Below, piece by piece: positions 17,731 through 26,113 of a DNA stretch of 64,000 bases. Position 1 is the stretch's first letter; each line of letters opens with the position of its first letter. This DNA is from Streptomyces sp. NL15-2K (GTDB lineage Bacteria > Actinomycetota > Actinomycetes > Streptomycetales > Streptomycetaceae), in the NCBI RefSeq assembly GCF_030551255.1, contig NZ_CP130630.1, forward strand, positions 11,159,001 through 11,223,000, in the 5' to 3' direction. A program made the translations under genes and the position numbers. The notes under the pieces were generated by a model that did not search any database, was not told where the DNA came from, and saw nothing but the letters and a program-made list of their open reading frames with translations.

Positions 17731-18162
17731 ATGACAGAGCTGGACATCGCCGAAGTGGCACACCGCGCCGGGATTCCCGCCTCGACGCTGCGGTTCTACG
17801 AGGAAAAGGGACTGATCGCCTCGATCGGCAGGCGGGGCCTGCGCCGTCAGTACGATCCCGGCGTACTGGAGCGCCTGGCGTTGATCGCGTTGGGGCGCAC
17901 CGCCGGGTTCTCGCTCGATGAGATCGCGCGCATGTTCGCGCCCGACGGACGGCCGCGCATCGACCGGCGGCTGCTTGCGGCCAAGGCGGAGGAACTGGAG
18001 GGCAGGATCCGCGAACTGAGCGTCCTGCGCGACTCCTTGCGGCACGCCGCGGCCTGTCCCGCGCCGACCCACATGGAATGCTCCACGTTCCGCCGCCTCC
18101 TCGAGGCCGCCGCGTCGGGCGCTGTTCGAGTGCCGCGGAAGCGGGCTCCGCGACCACCGTGA
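17731..18162 (+). CDS. MerR family transcriptional regulator
   Basis: A 143-residue regulator. The HTH is LDIAEVAHRAGIPASTLRFYEEKGLI with the wing RRQYDPGVLERLALI, then a coiled-coil dimerisation helix (residues ~80-105) and a C-terminal tail with two Cys residues (AACPAPTHMECSTF). These are not spaced like the SoxR 2Fe-2S cluster, so redox sensing of that type is unlikely, but thiol or metal sensing is possible. ATG 17731 is preceded by GAGGTCAAGG. Its operator-like palindrome lies immediately upstream. Confidence 0.92.
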   Translation: MTELDIAEVAHRAGIPASTLRFYEEKGLIASIGRRGLRRQYDPGVLERLALIALGRTAGFSLDEIARMFAPDGRPRIDRRLLAAKAEELEGRIRELSVLRDSLRHAAACPAPTHMECSTFRRLLEAAASGAVRVPRKRAPRPP

Positions 18163-18207
18163 AAAGCCTTGCGGAGTCCGTGGCGAGGCAGGGCCGGTGA
18201 AGAGCGG

Positions 18208-18878
18208 CTAGTTGATCGGCTTCACCGTCTCGGAGCGGATCTGGAGCGTGAGCCTCGCGTAGAACTCGAGCTTCACGTCCGAGGGATCCTGCGTGGCCGT
18301 CTCGGCGGTCATCTGGGCAACCGTGGCTCCCGTGTTGCCGTCGGTCCAGGCACACATGGGGTACGTCATGGTCGCACCGAGCCTCTCCTGGCTGAGTACT
18401 TGGCAGCTGACCGTGGGTGAGCCGTCCTGTGTGAAGTCCTTCGGCCCCACGGCCACGGTCACGCCGTCAGCTTCTGCGGCACCCTTCAACATGCCGGCGC
18501 GAGCCTCGTCCGTGTTCTTGAACCGGCCGTACATGCCGGAGAGCACCAGCACGCCCTGGGTCTGATCGCCGCCCAGGCTGTACTGACCGACCACGGCGTC
18601 GCTGATCTTCGCGTCCCGGGCGCCGTCCGCCTCGTCCTCGACCTTCTGCCCCTCGGAGTCGGAGAGGTCCTGGGCGAGCTCGAAGCGGCCGTCGACCAGC
18701 GTCTTGGGCAGCGTCAGTTGGAACCTGGCCTCCGGAAAGCCGCTAAGTACGGTCCCTGGGGCGCGGGCGGCTGCTGGACGTACGGCCCTGGCGCAGGAGG
18801 CTGCTGCGTGTACGGGTTGTGAGGCGGAAAAGGCGGCTGCTGCGCGTAGGGGTTCTGCGGCGGAGGAGGCGTGGACAT
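18208..18878 (-). pseudogene. Pro/Gln-rich membrane-anchored protein, internal deletion and frameshift
   Basis: The N-terminal part reads from ATG 18878 (MSTPPPPQNPYAQQPPFP..., a Pro/Gln/Tyr-rich cytoplasmic tail), but this frame ends at a TGA at 18714 after 54 residues. The conserved C-terminal domain (GFPEARFQLTLPKTLVDG to TLQIRSETVKPIN) is in another frame that joins near 18745. Related streptomycete proteins have a transmembrane helix and linker between these parts, and that section is missing here. Seen: two frames and no TM segment. Inference: a deletion removed the anchor and broke the gene. A sequencing error alone would not explain the missing helix. Confidence 0.65.
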
Positions 18879-19094
18879 GCCAGCACGTTACTGTAAGCGG
18901 GCGGGCCCTCCTCGTGCGCCGCCCGCCCAGCATGCAAGCAGGCCCCGGGGGGCCTGTCCCCCGCGATACCGCTCCTGGCGCCTGTGCCATACTCGGCGTC
19001 GATCTGCAGGATTTGGAGTCGGGGGAACCATCGTTGAAGCCGCGGTCGCGCGCTCCTTTCTGGGGGCGCGGATGAGTTGCCAGGCCTGTGCCGG

Positions 19095-19589
19095 ATGAAC
19101 GGCATAGCACTCGCCACACCGTATCTCGACACCGACGCCGACCAGCTCTCTTTCGCGCTCGACCGTCCCGGCTACGACGCACTCGCTGTAAGGGATCTGA
19201 CGGTCGGTGGGATCGACATGCAGCTCAGACTCCTGGGCGCCTCCCATCAGGTCTTCGCGGGCCCGGTCCGGGAGACCGTGGCCTGCCTGCCCGGCGTCGA
19301 GGGCGGCCTGCCGGACGCGGTGGACCACGAGTTCGACGGCTGGCACTACCGCTTCGACGCCCGCGTCCGACGCTTCCCCGCGGCCGAGTTCAGTACGCGG
19401 GTGGTGGGGATACGCGGTCAGGCGGACGCACACCCCCGGGCCCTGTGCGGGATCTTCCCCGGTTCGCCGGAAGCGGTCACCGCACTGATCGTCGATCGGC
19501 GCGGCACGGAACTGGGCTGGCGTACCTGGCACACCTATCCGCAGAGCCGCACGATCGTGGCGACGCACACCCGGCTGGAGATCCGATGA
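19095..19589 (+). CDS. DUF2617 family protein
   Basis: A 164-residue cytoplasmic protein of unknown function. The DUF2617 hallmarks are LATPYLDTDADQLSFAL near the start, MQLRLLGASHQV in the middle, and LGWRTWHTYPQSRTIVATHTRLE at the C-terminus. ATG 19095 is preferred to the TTG six codons upstream. The stop overlaps the next ATG by four bases. In Streptomyces this family regularly sits with DUF4247, DUF350 and a membrane-fused spermidine synthase, as it does here. Confidence 0.85.
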   Translation: MNGIALATPYLDTDADQLSFALDRPGYDALAVRDLTVGGIDMQLRLLGASHQVFAGPVRETVACLPGVEGGLPDAVDHEFDGWHYRFDARVRRFPAAEFSTRVVGIRGQADAHPRALCGIFPGSPEAVTALIVDRRGTELGWRTWHTYPQSRTIVATHTRLEIR

Positions 19590-19984
19590 AGACCGCTCGA
19601 CGCATCAGCGTCCTGTTCCTCGCCACGGCGGCGCTCGCCGCCTGCTCCGACGACTCCGGCGGCAACGCCGTACCGTCGAGCTGGATCCGCAAGGAATACC
19701 GGTCCAGCGGCGTGGGCTACGTGGACAGGACGGACCCGGTGTCCACGGTCGCGGACGAGATCCACGGGCGCACCTCGGCCCAGGACCGCACCACCAGCGG
19801 CGATATGGTCTTCCTCCGCTACCGGGACGACATCGTCGCGGTCAGCCCGCTCCAGGGCGGCAGCCGGATCGAGATCGACGACTACCGGACCGGCTACCGC
19901 CGCTGGAGGCCGCACCTGCAGTCCGTGTGGCCGGATCCGGACAGCGAATCGTTCCGCGGCGGAGGCCCCGGCGCCGGCAAGTGA
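19586..19984 (+). CDS. DUF4247 lipoprotein
   Basis: A 132-residue exported lipoprotein. A basic start, a hydrophobic helix and the lipobox LAAC (Cys about residue 19) give signal peptidase II processing, followed by the DUF4247 body (VPSSWIRKEYR, DEIHGRTSAQDR, FLRYRDDIVAV). It ends in a short Gly-rich tail. Coupled to DUF2617 by ATGA, it is the extracytoplasmic member of the DUF350/aminopropyltransferase cluster. Function is unknown. Confidence 0.88.
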   Translation: MKTARRISVLFLATAALAACSDDSGGNAVPSSWIRKEYRSSGVGYVDRTDPVSTVADEIHGRTSAQDRTTSGDMVFLRYRDDIVAVSPLQGGSRIEIDDYRTGYRRWRPHLQSVWPDPDSESFRGGGPGAGK

Positions 19985-20035
19985 CCCACTCGCAGTACAC
20001 CCACCCGCAGTACACCCACCCGCAGTACACCCACC
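19985..20035 (+). repeat. 15-bp tandem repeat between DUF4247 and DUF350
   Basis: Three units of CCCACCCGCAGTACA (the first with T for C at position 6) at 19985-19999, 20000-20014 and 20015-20029, plus a partial fourth. It begins directly after the DUF4247 stop codon. Confidence 0.9.
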
Positions 20036-20069
20036 GAAGTCCTCGACGACGTCCCCGAAAGGCACCCCC

Positions 20070-20507
20070 GTGGCAGAGATCTTCGAGTCGGCAGGCACCG
20101 CCCTGCTCTACGGCCTGGTCGGCTTCGTGGTGATGACGGTCGGGTTCATCGCCCTCGACCTCGTCACCCCCGGCAAGCTGATCCACGTGGTGTGGACGGA
20201 GCGCAACCGCGGCGCGGCCGTCCTCCTCGCCGGCCAGACGCTCGCCATCGGCCTGGTCATCGACCAGGCCATCCGGGCCAGCGAGTCCGAACAGGGTCTC
20301 GAATACGGCCTGTTCAGCACGCTGCTGTACGGCCTGGCCGGAGTCGTCGTGATGACCCTGATCGCCTGCGTCGTCGGACTGCTGACCCCCGGCCGCCTCG
20401 GCCACTCCGTCCTCGACGACCAGGACGGTCGTCCCCATCCCGCCGCCTGGGTGCAGGCGGCCATATACATCGGCACGGCCTTCATGGTCGGCGCCGCCGT
20501 CTCCTGA
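20070..20507 (+). CDS. DUF350 domain membrane protein
   Basis: A 145-residue integral membrane protein with four hydrophobic helices arranged as two repeated DUF350 units (ALLYGLVGFVVMTVGFIALDLVTPGKL and TLLYGLAGVVVMTLIACVVGLLTPGRL). The repeated DLVTPGKL/GLLTPGRL ends of each unit are visible. The GTG at 20070 follows AAAGG by eight bases. DUF350 is found near polyamine or spermidine synthase genes and membrane-stress proteins in many bacteria. A role in the membrane is likely, but its activity is not known. Confidence 0.9.
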   Translation: MAEIFESAGTALLYGLVGFVVMTVGFIALDLVTPGKLIHVVWTERNRGAAVLLAGQTLAIGLVIDQAIRASESEQGLEYGLFSTLLYGLAGVVVMTLIACVVGLLTPGRLGHSVLDDQDGRPHPAAWVQAAIYIGTAFMVGAAVS

Positions 20508-20518
20508 ACCGCACCGAC

Positions 20519-22117
20519 GTGAGTACCACCACCCTGGACCGCACCGACCCGGCCGTCACACCCCCGCCCGCGACCCACTCGCGGGCGGCGCGTTTCCTGC
20601 TCCTGCTCGCGGTGTTCGTCTGCGCCGCCTGCGGACTGGTCTACGAGCTGGCGCTGACCGCGCTGGGCAGTTACCTCATCGGCAACTCCGTGACCCAGAC
20701 CTCCGTGGTCATCTCCGTCATGGTCTTCGCCATGGGCATCGGTTCCCTGGCCGCCAAGCCGATGCAGCGGCGCGCGGTCGGCGCCTTCGCTCTCCTGGAG
20801 GGGGCGCTGGCGCTCGTCGGCGGCCTGTCGGTGCTCGTGCTGTACGTGTTGTTCGCCTGGCTGCGGATCTACATGCCGGCCATGGTGGTGGTGTCGTTCG
20901 CCGTCGGCCTCCTCATCGGGGCGGAGATTCCGCTGCTGATGACGCTGCTTCAAAGGATCAGGCGGCAGCAGGCGGGCAGCGCGGTCGCCGACATGTTCGC
21001 CGCGGACTACGTCGGCGCGCTGGTCGGCGGCCTGTGCTTCCCGCTGCTGCTCCTGCCGACCTTCGGACAGCTCAAGGGCGTGCTGGTGGTGGGAGCGGTC
21101 AACGCCGTGGCCGGTGTCGTCGTCGTCCTGTGGATCTTCCGCCGGGAGACCCGGCGCGCCGTGCGTATCGCGCTGCTGACCGGGGCGGGCGCCGTACTCG
21201 CCGTACTGGGCACGGTCTACGTCCTGGCGGACGACATCGAGGTGACGGCGCGTCAGCAGCTCTACCGGGATCCGATCATCCACGCCGAGACCACGGCGTA
21301 CCAGGACATCGTCATCACCCAGTCCACCGCGTTCACCGGCACTCCCGACACCCGGTTGTTCCTCAACGGCGACCTGCAGTTCTCCTCCGTCGACGAGTAC
21401 CGCTACCACGAGGCCCTCGTGCATCCCGCGCTGTCGGGGAAGCGCTCCTCCGTGCTGATCCTGGGCGGCGGCGACGGGCTCGCCCTGCGGGAGGTGCTGC
21501 GCTACGACGACGTCGAAGAGGTCACGCTGGTCGACCTCGACCCGGCCATGACGCGACTCGCCCGTACCTTCGGTCCGTTGGCCGACCTCAACGACGACGC
21601 GTTCGGCGACCGGCGTGTCAACGTCGTCCACGCCGACGCCTTCAACTGGCTGCGGGACGCCACCCAGCGCCATGACGCGGTCATCATCGATTTTCCGGAC
21701 CCGGACACCGCCGCACTGGCCAAGCTCTACAGCGTCGAGTTCTACCACCTGCTCGGGCACGTCCTGAATCCCGAAAGCCGGGTCGTGGTACAGGGCGGGT
21801 CTCCGTTCTTCGCCCCCAAGTCCTACTGGTCCATCGCCAAAACGATCGACGAGGCCGGCTACCGCACCACCGAGTACCAGGTCGACGTCCCCAGCTTCGG
21901 CAACTGGGGATTCGTCCTCGCCGCCCCTGGCACGGACGGGCCGCCGCAGACGGTGCGCCTGGCCGAGGACGCCCCTCGGCTGCGGTTCCTGGACGACGCC
22001 GTACTGAAGGCCGCCACCGTCTTTCCGGTGGACCGCCGCCCCCAGGACGTCCGTGCGAGCACCCTGATGGATCCCGTAGTGCTCGAATACGCGCGGCACG
22101 AGTGGCAGAACTACTGA
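20519..22117 (+). CDS. Membrane-anchored spermidine-synthase-like protein
   Basis: About 532 residues. The N-terminal half has seven or so hydrophobic helices (residues ~22-235). The C-terminal half is a polyamine aminopropyltransferase domain with the decarboxylated-SAM pocket LILGGGDGLALREVLRYDDVEEVTLVDLDPAM and IIDFPDPDTAALAKLYSVEFY. The usual D-x-x-D active site is represented by DFPDPD. Membrane-fused SpeE proteins often act on unknown amines. The GTG at 20519 is 11 bases after the DUF350 stop, so it is in the same operon. The true substrate is open. Confidence 0.88.
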   Translation: MSTTTLDRTDPAVTPPPATHSRAARFLLLLAVFVCAACGLVYELALTALGSYLIGNSVTQTSVVISVMVFAMGIGSLAAKPMQRRAVGAFALLEGALALVGGLSVLVLYVLFAWLRIYMPAMVVVSFAVGLLIGAEIPLLMTLLQRIRRQQAGSAVADMFAADYVGALVGGLCFPLLLLPTFGQLKGVLVVGAVNAVAGVVVVLWIFRRETRRAVRIALLTGAGAVLAVLGTVYVLADDIEVTARQQLYRDPIIHAETTAYQDIVITQSTAFTGTPDTRLFLNGDLQFSSVDEYRYHEALVHPALSGKRSSVLILGGGDGLALREVLRYDDVEEVTLVDLDPAMTRLARTFGPLADLNDDAFGDRRVNVVHADAFNWLRDATQRHDAVIIDFPDPDTAALAKLYSVEFYHLLGHVLNPESRVVVQGGSPFFAPKSYWSIAKTIDEAGYRTTEYQVDVPSFGNWGFVLAAPGTDGPPQTVRLAEDAPRLRFLDDAVLKAATVFPVDRRPQDVRASTLMDPVVLEYARHEWQNY

Positions 22118-22139
22118 GCTTGAGCGGGCGGCGCTCGGT

Positions 22140-24107
22140 TCAGCCCCGATAACCCCGCAGCTTCCGGTACAACGTGGCGCGGGCGATGCCCAGGGCCGCC
22201 GCCGTGCGGGCCTTGTTGCCGCCGTGGCGGTGGAGGGCCTCCAGGATGGCGGCGCGCTCGGCTTGCTCCATGGGGCTGAGAGGTCGGGTCGCGGGGCCCT
22301 CTCGTACGGCGTCCGGCAGCTCGGTGCGCCGCACGGGACCGGTCGTGCGGCGCCCCTCGGCCAAGGCCCGTACCAGATGGGCGAGTTCGGTGACGTTGCC
22401 GAGCCACGGGTGCTGCTCCAGAGCGCGCAACGCGTCCAGTGTCCAGGTGAGCGGGGGCCGTCCCGGTGCGGGCCTGGGAGCCAGAGCCCTGAGCAACTCC
22501 CTGATGTCATCGGGTCGTTCACGCAGCGCGGGGAGGGTGACCGAGCGTGCGGCCAGGGTGTCCAGGAGCCGTTGGAGGCACGGGCCGGGCGGCGTTCCGG
22601 GGGTGTAGGTGACCAGCAGGGGTACATCCGGATGTGAGGCGAGGAGCGAGTTGAGGGTCGCTGTGTCGGCCTGCGCGAGACGCTCGACATGACGGACGAG
22701 GAGCGAGTGACCGTCCACCAACTGGTCGACCTCGCCGCGGAGTTCGCTTTCCGCGGCGTCGATGGTCAACGGATTCGCGACCAGCTTCCGTGCGAGCGAG
22801 GCCTTCCCGGTGCCGCGCTCGCCGACGAGGAGCAGGGGCTCGGGGGACCTGGTCAACTCCACCGCGCGGCCGACCGCATGGCGCCATGGCACCGATCGCC
22901 CGGCCAGTCCCTCGACGGTCCGCACGGCCGACGTCACGGCCGTGTGCCCCACCGGCTCCAGCACGGCGACGGCACCGGCCGGCGAGCCCAGGTGGGGTAC
23001 GGGGGTGAGGGTCGCGGTGCACCCCGTGCCGTCCGGGAGCCGGATGCGGTACGAGGCCGAAGGCGCCGGGTCGGACGCCGCATGGGACCCTTCGGCAGGA
23101 CCGGATGTCGCGTCGGGCCCGTCGGCAGGGCCGGATGTCGCGTCGGGCCCGTCGGCGGGACCGGATGTCGCCCGCGGCTCGGCCGCCGGGGCTTCGGCGG
23201 TATCTGATGCCGGGTCCGGCTCTGCTCCGAGGCGTGCGGCGCGATCCAGTGCCGAGCCGCCTTCGGTCCCGTCAGCCGTATGCGTGGCGGCCTCGAACTC
23301 CGGCTGCGCCCCTCGGCACCAGTCCCGCAGCAGGGCGACCGTGCTCCGCTCCAACGCCTCCAGCCCCTCCGGTGACAGCAGCTGCCCCGCGGCCTCGCTG
23401 ACGAGCCGGTTGCGACCGTCGAGGGCGACGACCGCGCGCCCCCCTTCCCCCGCGGCCCGCAGGTACGCGTCCAGCAGGACTCGTTCCGCCGATCGCGACC
23501 GCGAGAGGAGTTCCGCCTCGACGGCGCTCGCCGCGGCCTCGGCGAGCGGGGCCCCCGGGTGCGGCCCGTACTCGGCGCACAGGTCGCAGGCCACCGTCAC
23601 TGTGCCCAGCATCTGTCCGGTCTCCGGCGCCCGCACCGGCACGCTGACCGCGGAGACTTCCTGCCACAGGTCGAGGAAGTGCTCGGGGCCGTGCACCTCG
23701 GCGCGTCGGCCGGTCCGCAGCGCTAGGACCGCGCTGTTGTGGCCGACCAGTTGCTCGGAGAGGTCCAGACGGCGGAGGCCTTCCGGCGCGAATCCGGTCA
23801 CCCACAGGACCCGCGGCCGCTCGTCGGTGAGGACGAGCGTCGACCGCCCGATACCGAGCGCCGGGGCGATCCGCTCGAGCACGGGCCGGGCAGCGGTCAG
23901 CAGGGGGGACACGGGAGGTCGTACGGAATGCTCCGGCGCCGGGTCCTTCACGTCGTGTCGTACGCCGAAGAACCGGGCACGTTTCCAGGCGGCGACGACT
24001 TCTTCCGGTGCCCCGTCCGGCAGTTGCCGTCCCAGCAGGAACAGCTCGCGGGCCCTGCGCAGCGAAGCGAGGCCGGAGCGGACGGAGGGGCGCTCTGCGG
24101 TGGTCAC
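22140..24107 (-). CDS. Sigma54-activator-like Fis-type regulator (AcoR/MimR group), degenerate AAA
   Basis: About 655 residues. An N-terminal GAF-like sensor (residues ~50-200) is followed by a Pro/Ala/Asp linker with 10-residue repeats, a shortened AAA region with Walker A GERGTGK (about 427-435), and a C-terminal Fis HTH ending ALGIARATLYRKLRGYRG. The sigma54-contact loop GAFTGA is absent, and the Walker B position reads LLVRHVERL rather than LFLDE. Streptomyces lacks sigma54, so it must work as an ordinary regulator. It is divergent from the flavin monooxygenase gene. GTG 24107 is a best guess among several starts. Confidence 0.82.
   Translation of the reverse strand: MTTAERPSVRSGLASLRRARELFLLGRQLPDGAPEEVVAAWKRARFFGVRHDVKDPAPEHSVRPPVSPLLTAARPVLERIAPALGIGRSTLVLTDERPRVLWVTGFAPEGLRRLDLSEQLVGHNSAVLALRTGRRAEVHGPEHFLDLWQEVSAVSVPVRAPETGQMLGTVTVACDLCAEYGPHPGAPLAEAAASAVEAELLSRSRSAERVLLDAYLRAAGEGGRAVVALDGRNRLVSEAAGQLLSPEGLEALERSTVALLRDWCRGAQPEFEAATHTADGTEGGSALDRAARLGAEPDPASDTAEAPAAEPRATSGPADGPDATSGPADGPDATSGPAEGSHAASDPAPSASYRIRLPDGTGCTATLTPVPHLGSPAGAVAVLEPVGHTAVTSAVRTVEGLAGRSVPWRHAVGRAVELTRSPEPLLLVGERGTGKASLARKLVANPLTIDAAESELRGEVDQLVDGHSLLVRHVERLAQADTATLNSLLASHPDVPLLVTYTPGTPPGPCLQRLLDTLAARSVTLPALRERPDDIRELLRALAPRPAPGRPPLTWTLDALRALEQHPWLGNVTELAHLVRALAEGRRTTGPVRRTELPDAVREGPATRPLSPMEQAERAAILEALHRHGGNKARTAAALGIARATLYRKLRGYRG
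23071..23174 (-). repeat. 30-bp in-frame tandem repeat in the regulator linker
   Basis: Two almost exact 30-bp units (23101-23130, 23131-23160) with degenerate units on both sides. They encode the decapeptide GPADGPDATS and variants between the GAF and AAA regions. Confidence 0.85.
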
Positions 24108-24169
24108 GACGCCGCTCAGCTTACCGGGAGCGATTGAATGCGCAACAACCAGTGACGGGCCCGGGGCAC

Positions 24170-24186
24170 TGTCTCTTATTGAGACA
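24170..24186. promoter_or_regulatory. Inverted repeat TGTCTC-N5-GAGACA in the divergent promoter
   Basis: Perfect 6-bp arms with an AT-rich spacer, 63 bp before the regulator start and 123 bp before the monooxygenase start. This is a likely binding site for the Fis-type HTH dimer. Assignment is by position only. Confidence 0.5.
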
Positions 24187-24233
24187 CCCAAGTTCTCCCG
24201 TCTCCCTACATGATCTTGGACGGTCGGCATCTC

Positions 24234-24291
24234 TTCTCATTCGGCACCTCTTTCCATTCGGCACCTGTTCTCATTCGGCGCCTGTTCTCAT
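24234..24291 (+). repeat. 17-bp tandem repeat in the monooxygenase leader
   Basis: Three units close to TTCTCATTCGGCACCTG at 24234-24250, 24251-24267 and 24268-24284, plus a partial fourth that runs into the ribosome site AGGAG. The unit is not a multiple of three and lies before the chosen start, so it is a leader feature, not coding. Confidence 0.85.
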
Positions 24292-24308
24292 GCCCAGGAG
24301 CGTTTCCC

Positions 24309-26066
24309 GTGCACACCGTCGAGCCCGATGTCGTGACCGACGTACTGATCGTCGGCAGCGGCCCCGCGGGCGCCTCCGCCGCGCTCGCCCTGAGTACCTA
24401 CGGCGTACCGAACATCGTCGTCACCCGTTACGCGAGCCTCGCCGACACGCCCCGGGCGCACATCACCAACCAGCGCACCATGGAAGTGCTGCGCGACCTC
24501 GGCGTCGAGCAGGAGGTCGTGGCGAAGGCCACCCCGCAGCACCTGATGGGCAATACGACCTTCTGCACCAGCCTTGCCGGCGAGGAACTCGGACGGGTCC
24601 GCTCCTGGGGCAACGACCCGCTGATCCAGGCCGCGCACGAACTCGCCAGCCCCACCCGCATGTGCGACATGCCCCAGCACCTCATGGAGCCGGTGCTCGT
24701 CGACGCGGCGGTCGCGCGGGGCACGCGGCTGCGCTTCAGCACGGTCTACAAGTCCTTCGTCCAGGACAGCGACGGTGTGACGGTCACCGTCGAGGACCGG
24801 CTGCGCGGCGACGAGTACACCATCCGCGCCAAGTACCTCATCGGCGCCGACGGCGGTCGCTCGAAGGTCGCCGAGGACGCCGGGTTGCCGATGGGCGGCC
24901 AGATGGGGGTGGCCGGCAGCATCAACATCGTCTTCGGCGCGGACCTGTCCAAGTACACCGCCCACCGGCCGTCCACCCTGTACTGGGTGCTCGCCCCGGG
25001 CGCCACGGTCGGCGGCATCGGCGCGGGCTTGGTGCGCTGCGTGAGGCCCTGGAACGAGTGGATGATCGTCTGGGGGTACGACGTCACCGCGGGCGCCCCC
25101 GATCTGACCACCGAGTACGCCGAGTCCGTCGTCCGCAAGCTGATCGGCGACGACGAGATACCGGTGACCGTCAAGTCGTCCTCGGCCTGGACCGTCAACG
25201 AGATGTACGCGAAGACGTACTCGGACGGCCGGGTCTTCTGCGCCGGCGACGCCACGCACCGCCACCCGCCGTCCAACGGCCTCGGCTCGAACACCTCCGT
25301 CCAGGACTCCTACAACCTGGCCTGGAAGCTCAAGCTCGTCCTCGACGGCACCGCGTCCCCGAAGCTGCTGGACACCTACACCGCCGAGCGCGCCCCGATC
25401 GGCCGGCAGATCGTCACCCGCGCCAACAAGTCCATCGGCGAGACCGCTCCGATCTTCGAGGCGCTCGACGGGCTCTCCCCGCAGACCCCCGAGCAGCTGT
25501 GGGCCAACATCGCCGCCCGCAAGGACGACACCCAGGCGGCTCAGAAGCAGCGCACGAAGCTGCGCGAGGCGATCGCGTTCAAGGTGTACGAGTTCAACGC
25601 GCACGGAGTCGACCTCAACCAGCGCTACGCCTCCGCCGCGATCGTCCCCGACGGCACCCCCGACCCCGGTTTCGACCGCGACCCCGAGCTGTACCACCAG
25701 CCCACCTCCCGCCCCGGCGCCAAGCTTCCGCACGCCTGGATCACCTCCGGCACCCGCACGCTGTCCACGCTCGACACCGTCGGTCAGGGCCGCTTCACTC
25801 TGCTCACCGGCATCGGCGGCACGGGCTGGCTGCGGGCGGCCGAGGCCCAGGACCTGGAGATCACTACCATCGTCATCGGACCCGGCCAGGGGTACGAGGA
25901 CCCGTACGGGGACTGGGCGCGGTTGAGTGAGGTGGCCGACGCGGGCGCACTCCTCGTACGGCCGGACGGTTACGTCGCTTTCCGGCATGCGACGGCGGCC
26001 GCATCCGACGAGGATGCCGAGCGCATGCTGACCGAAGCGGTGCGGCGGATCCTCGGACATGCCTGA
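24309..26066 (+). CDS. FAD-dependent aromatic-type monooxygenase
   Basis: A 585-residue flavoprotein hydroxylase of the phenol/2,4-dichlorophenol group. TDVLIVGSGPAGASAALAL (FAD fold), the R-rich PRAHITNQRTMEVLRDLGVE, IGADGGRSKVAE (DG motif) and CAGDATHRHPPSNGLGSNTSVQDSYNLAWKL (second FAD motif) are in order, then a thioredoxin-like C-terminal domain. GTG 24309 follows CCAGGAG by about eight bases. The enzyme probably hydroxylates a phenolic ring. Its inducer may be the ligand of the divergent GAF-domain regulator. A YceI-domain gene follows 47 bp later. Confidence 0.9.
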   Translation: MHTVEPDVVTDVLIVGSGPAGASAALALSTYGVPNIVVTRYASLADTPRAHITNQRTMEVLRDLGVEQEVVAKATPQHLMGNTTFCTSLAGEELGRVRSWGNDPLIQAAHELASPTRMCDMPQHLMEPVLVDAAVARGTRLRFSTVYKSFVQDSDGVTVTVEDRLRGDEYTIRAKYLIGADGGRSKVAEDAGLPMGGQMGVAGSINIVFGADLSKYTAHRPSTLYWVLAPGATVGGIGAGLVRCVRPWNEWMIVWGYDVTAGAPDLTTEYAESVVRKLIGDDEIPVTVKSSSAWTVNEMYAKTYSDGRVFCAGDATHRHPPSNGLGSNTSVQDSYNLAWKLKLVLDGTASPKLLDTYTAERAPIGRQIVTRANKSIGETAPIFEALDGLSPQTPEQLWANIAARKDDTQAAQKQRTKLREAIAFKVYEFNAHGVDLNQRYASAAIVPDGTPDPGFDRDPELYHQPTSRPGAKLPHAWITSGTRTLSTLDTVGQGRFTLLTGIGGTGWLRAAEAQDLEITTIVIGPGQGYEDPYGDWARLSEVADAGALLVRPDGYVAFRHATAAASDEDAERMLTEAVRRILGHA

Positions 26067-26113
26067 CGGTAAGACCGCGCGCTTCGAACTACGAATACCG
26101 AAAGGTGAACACC

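Noticed and set aside
18899..18928. GGGCGGGC/GCCCGCCC inverted repeat upstream of the broken Pro-rich gene
   Set aside because: Low-complexity GC sequence. Such pairs are common by chance at this base composition.
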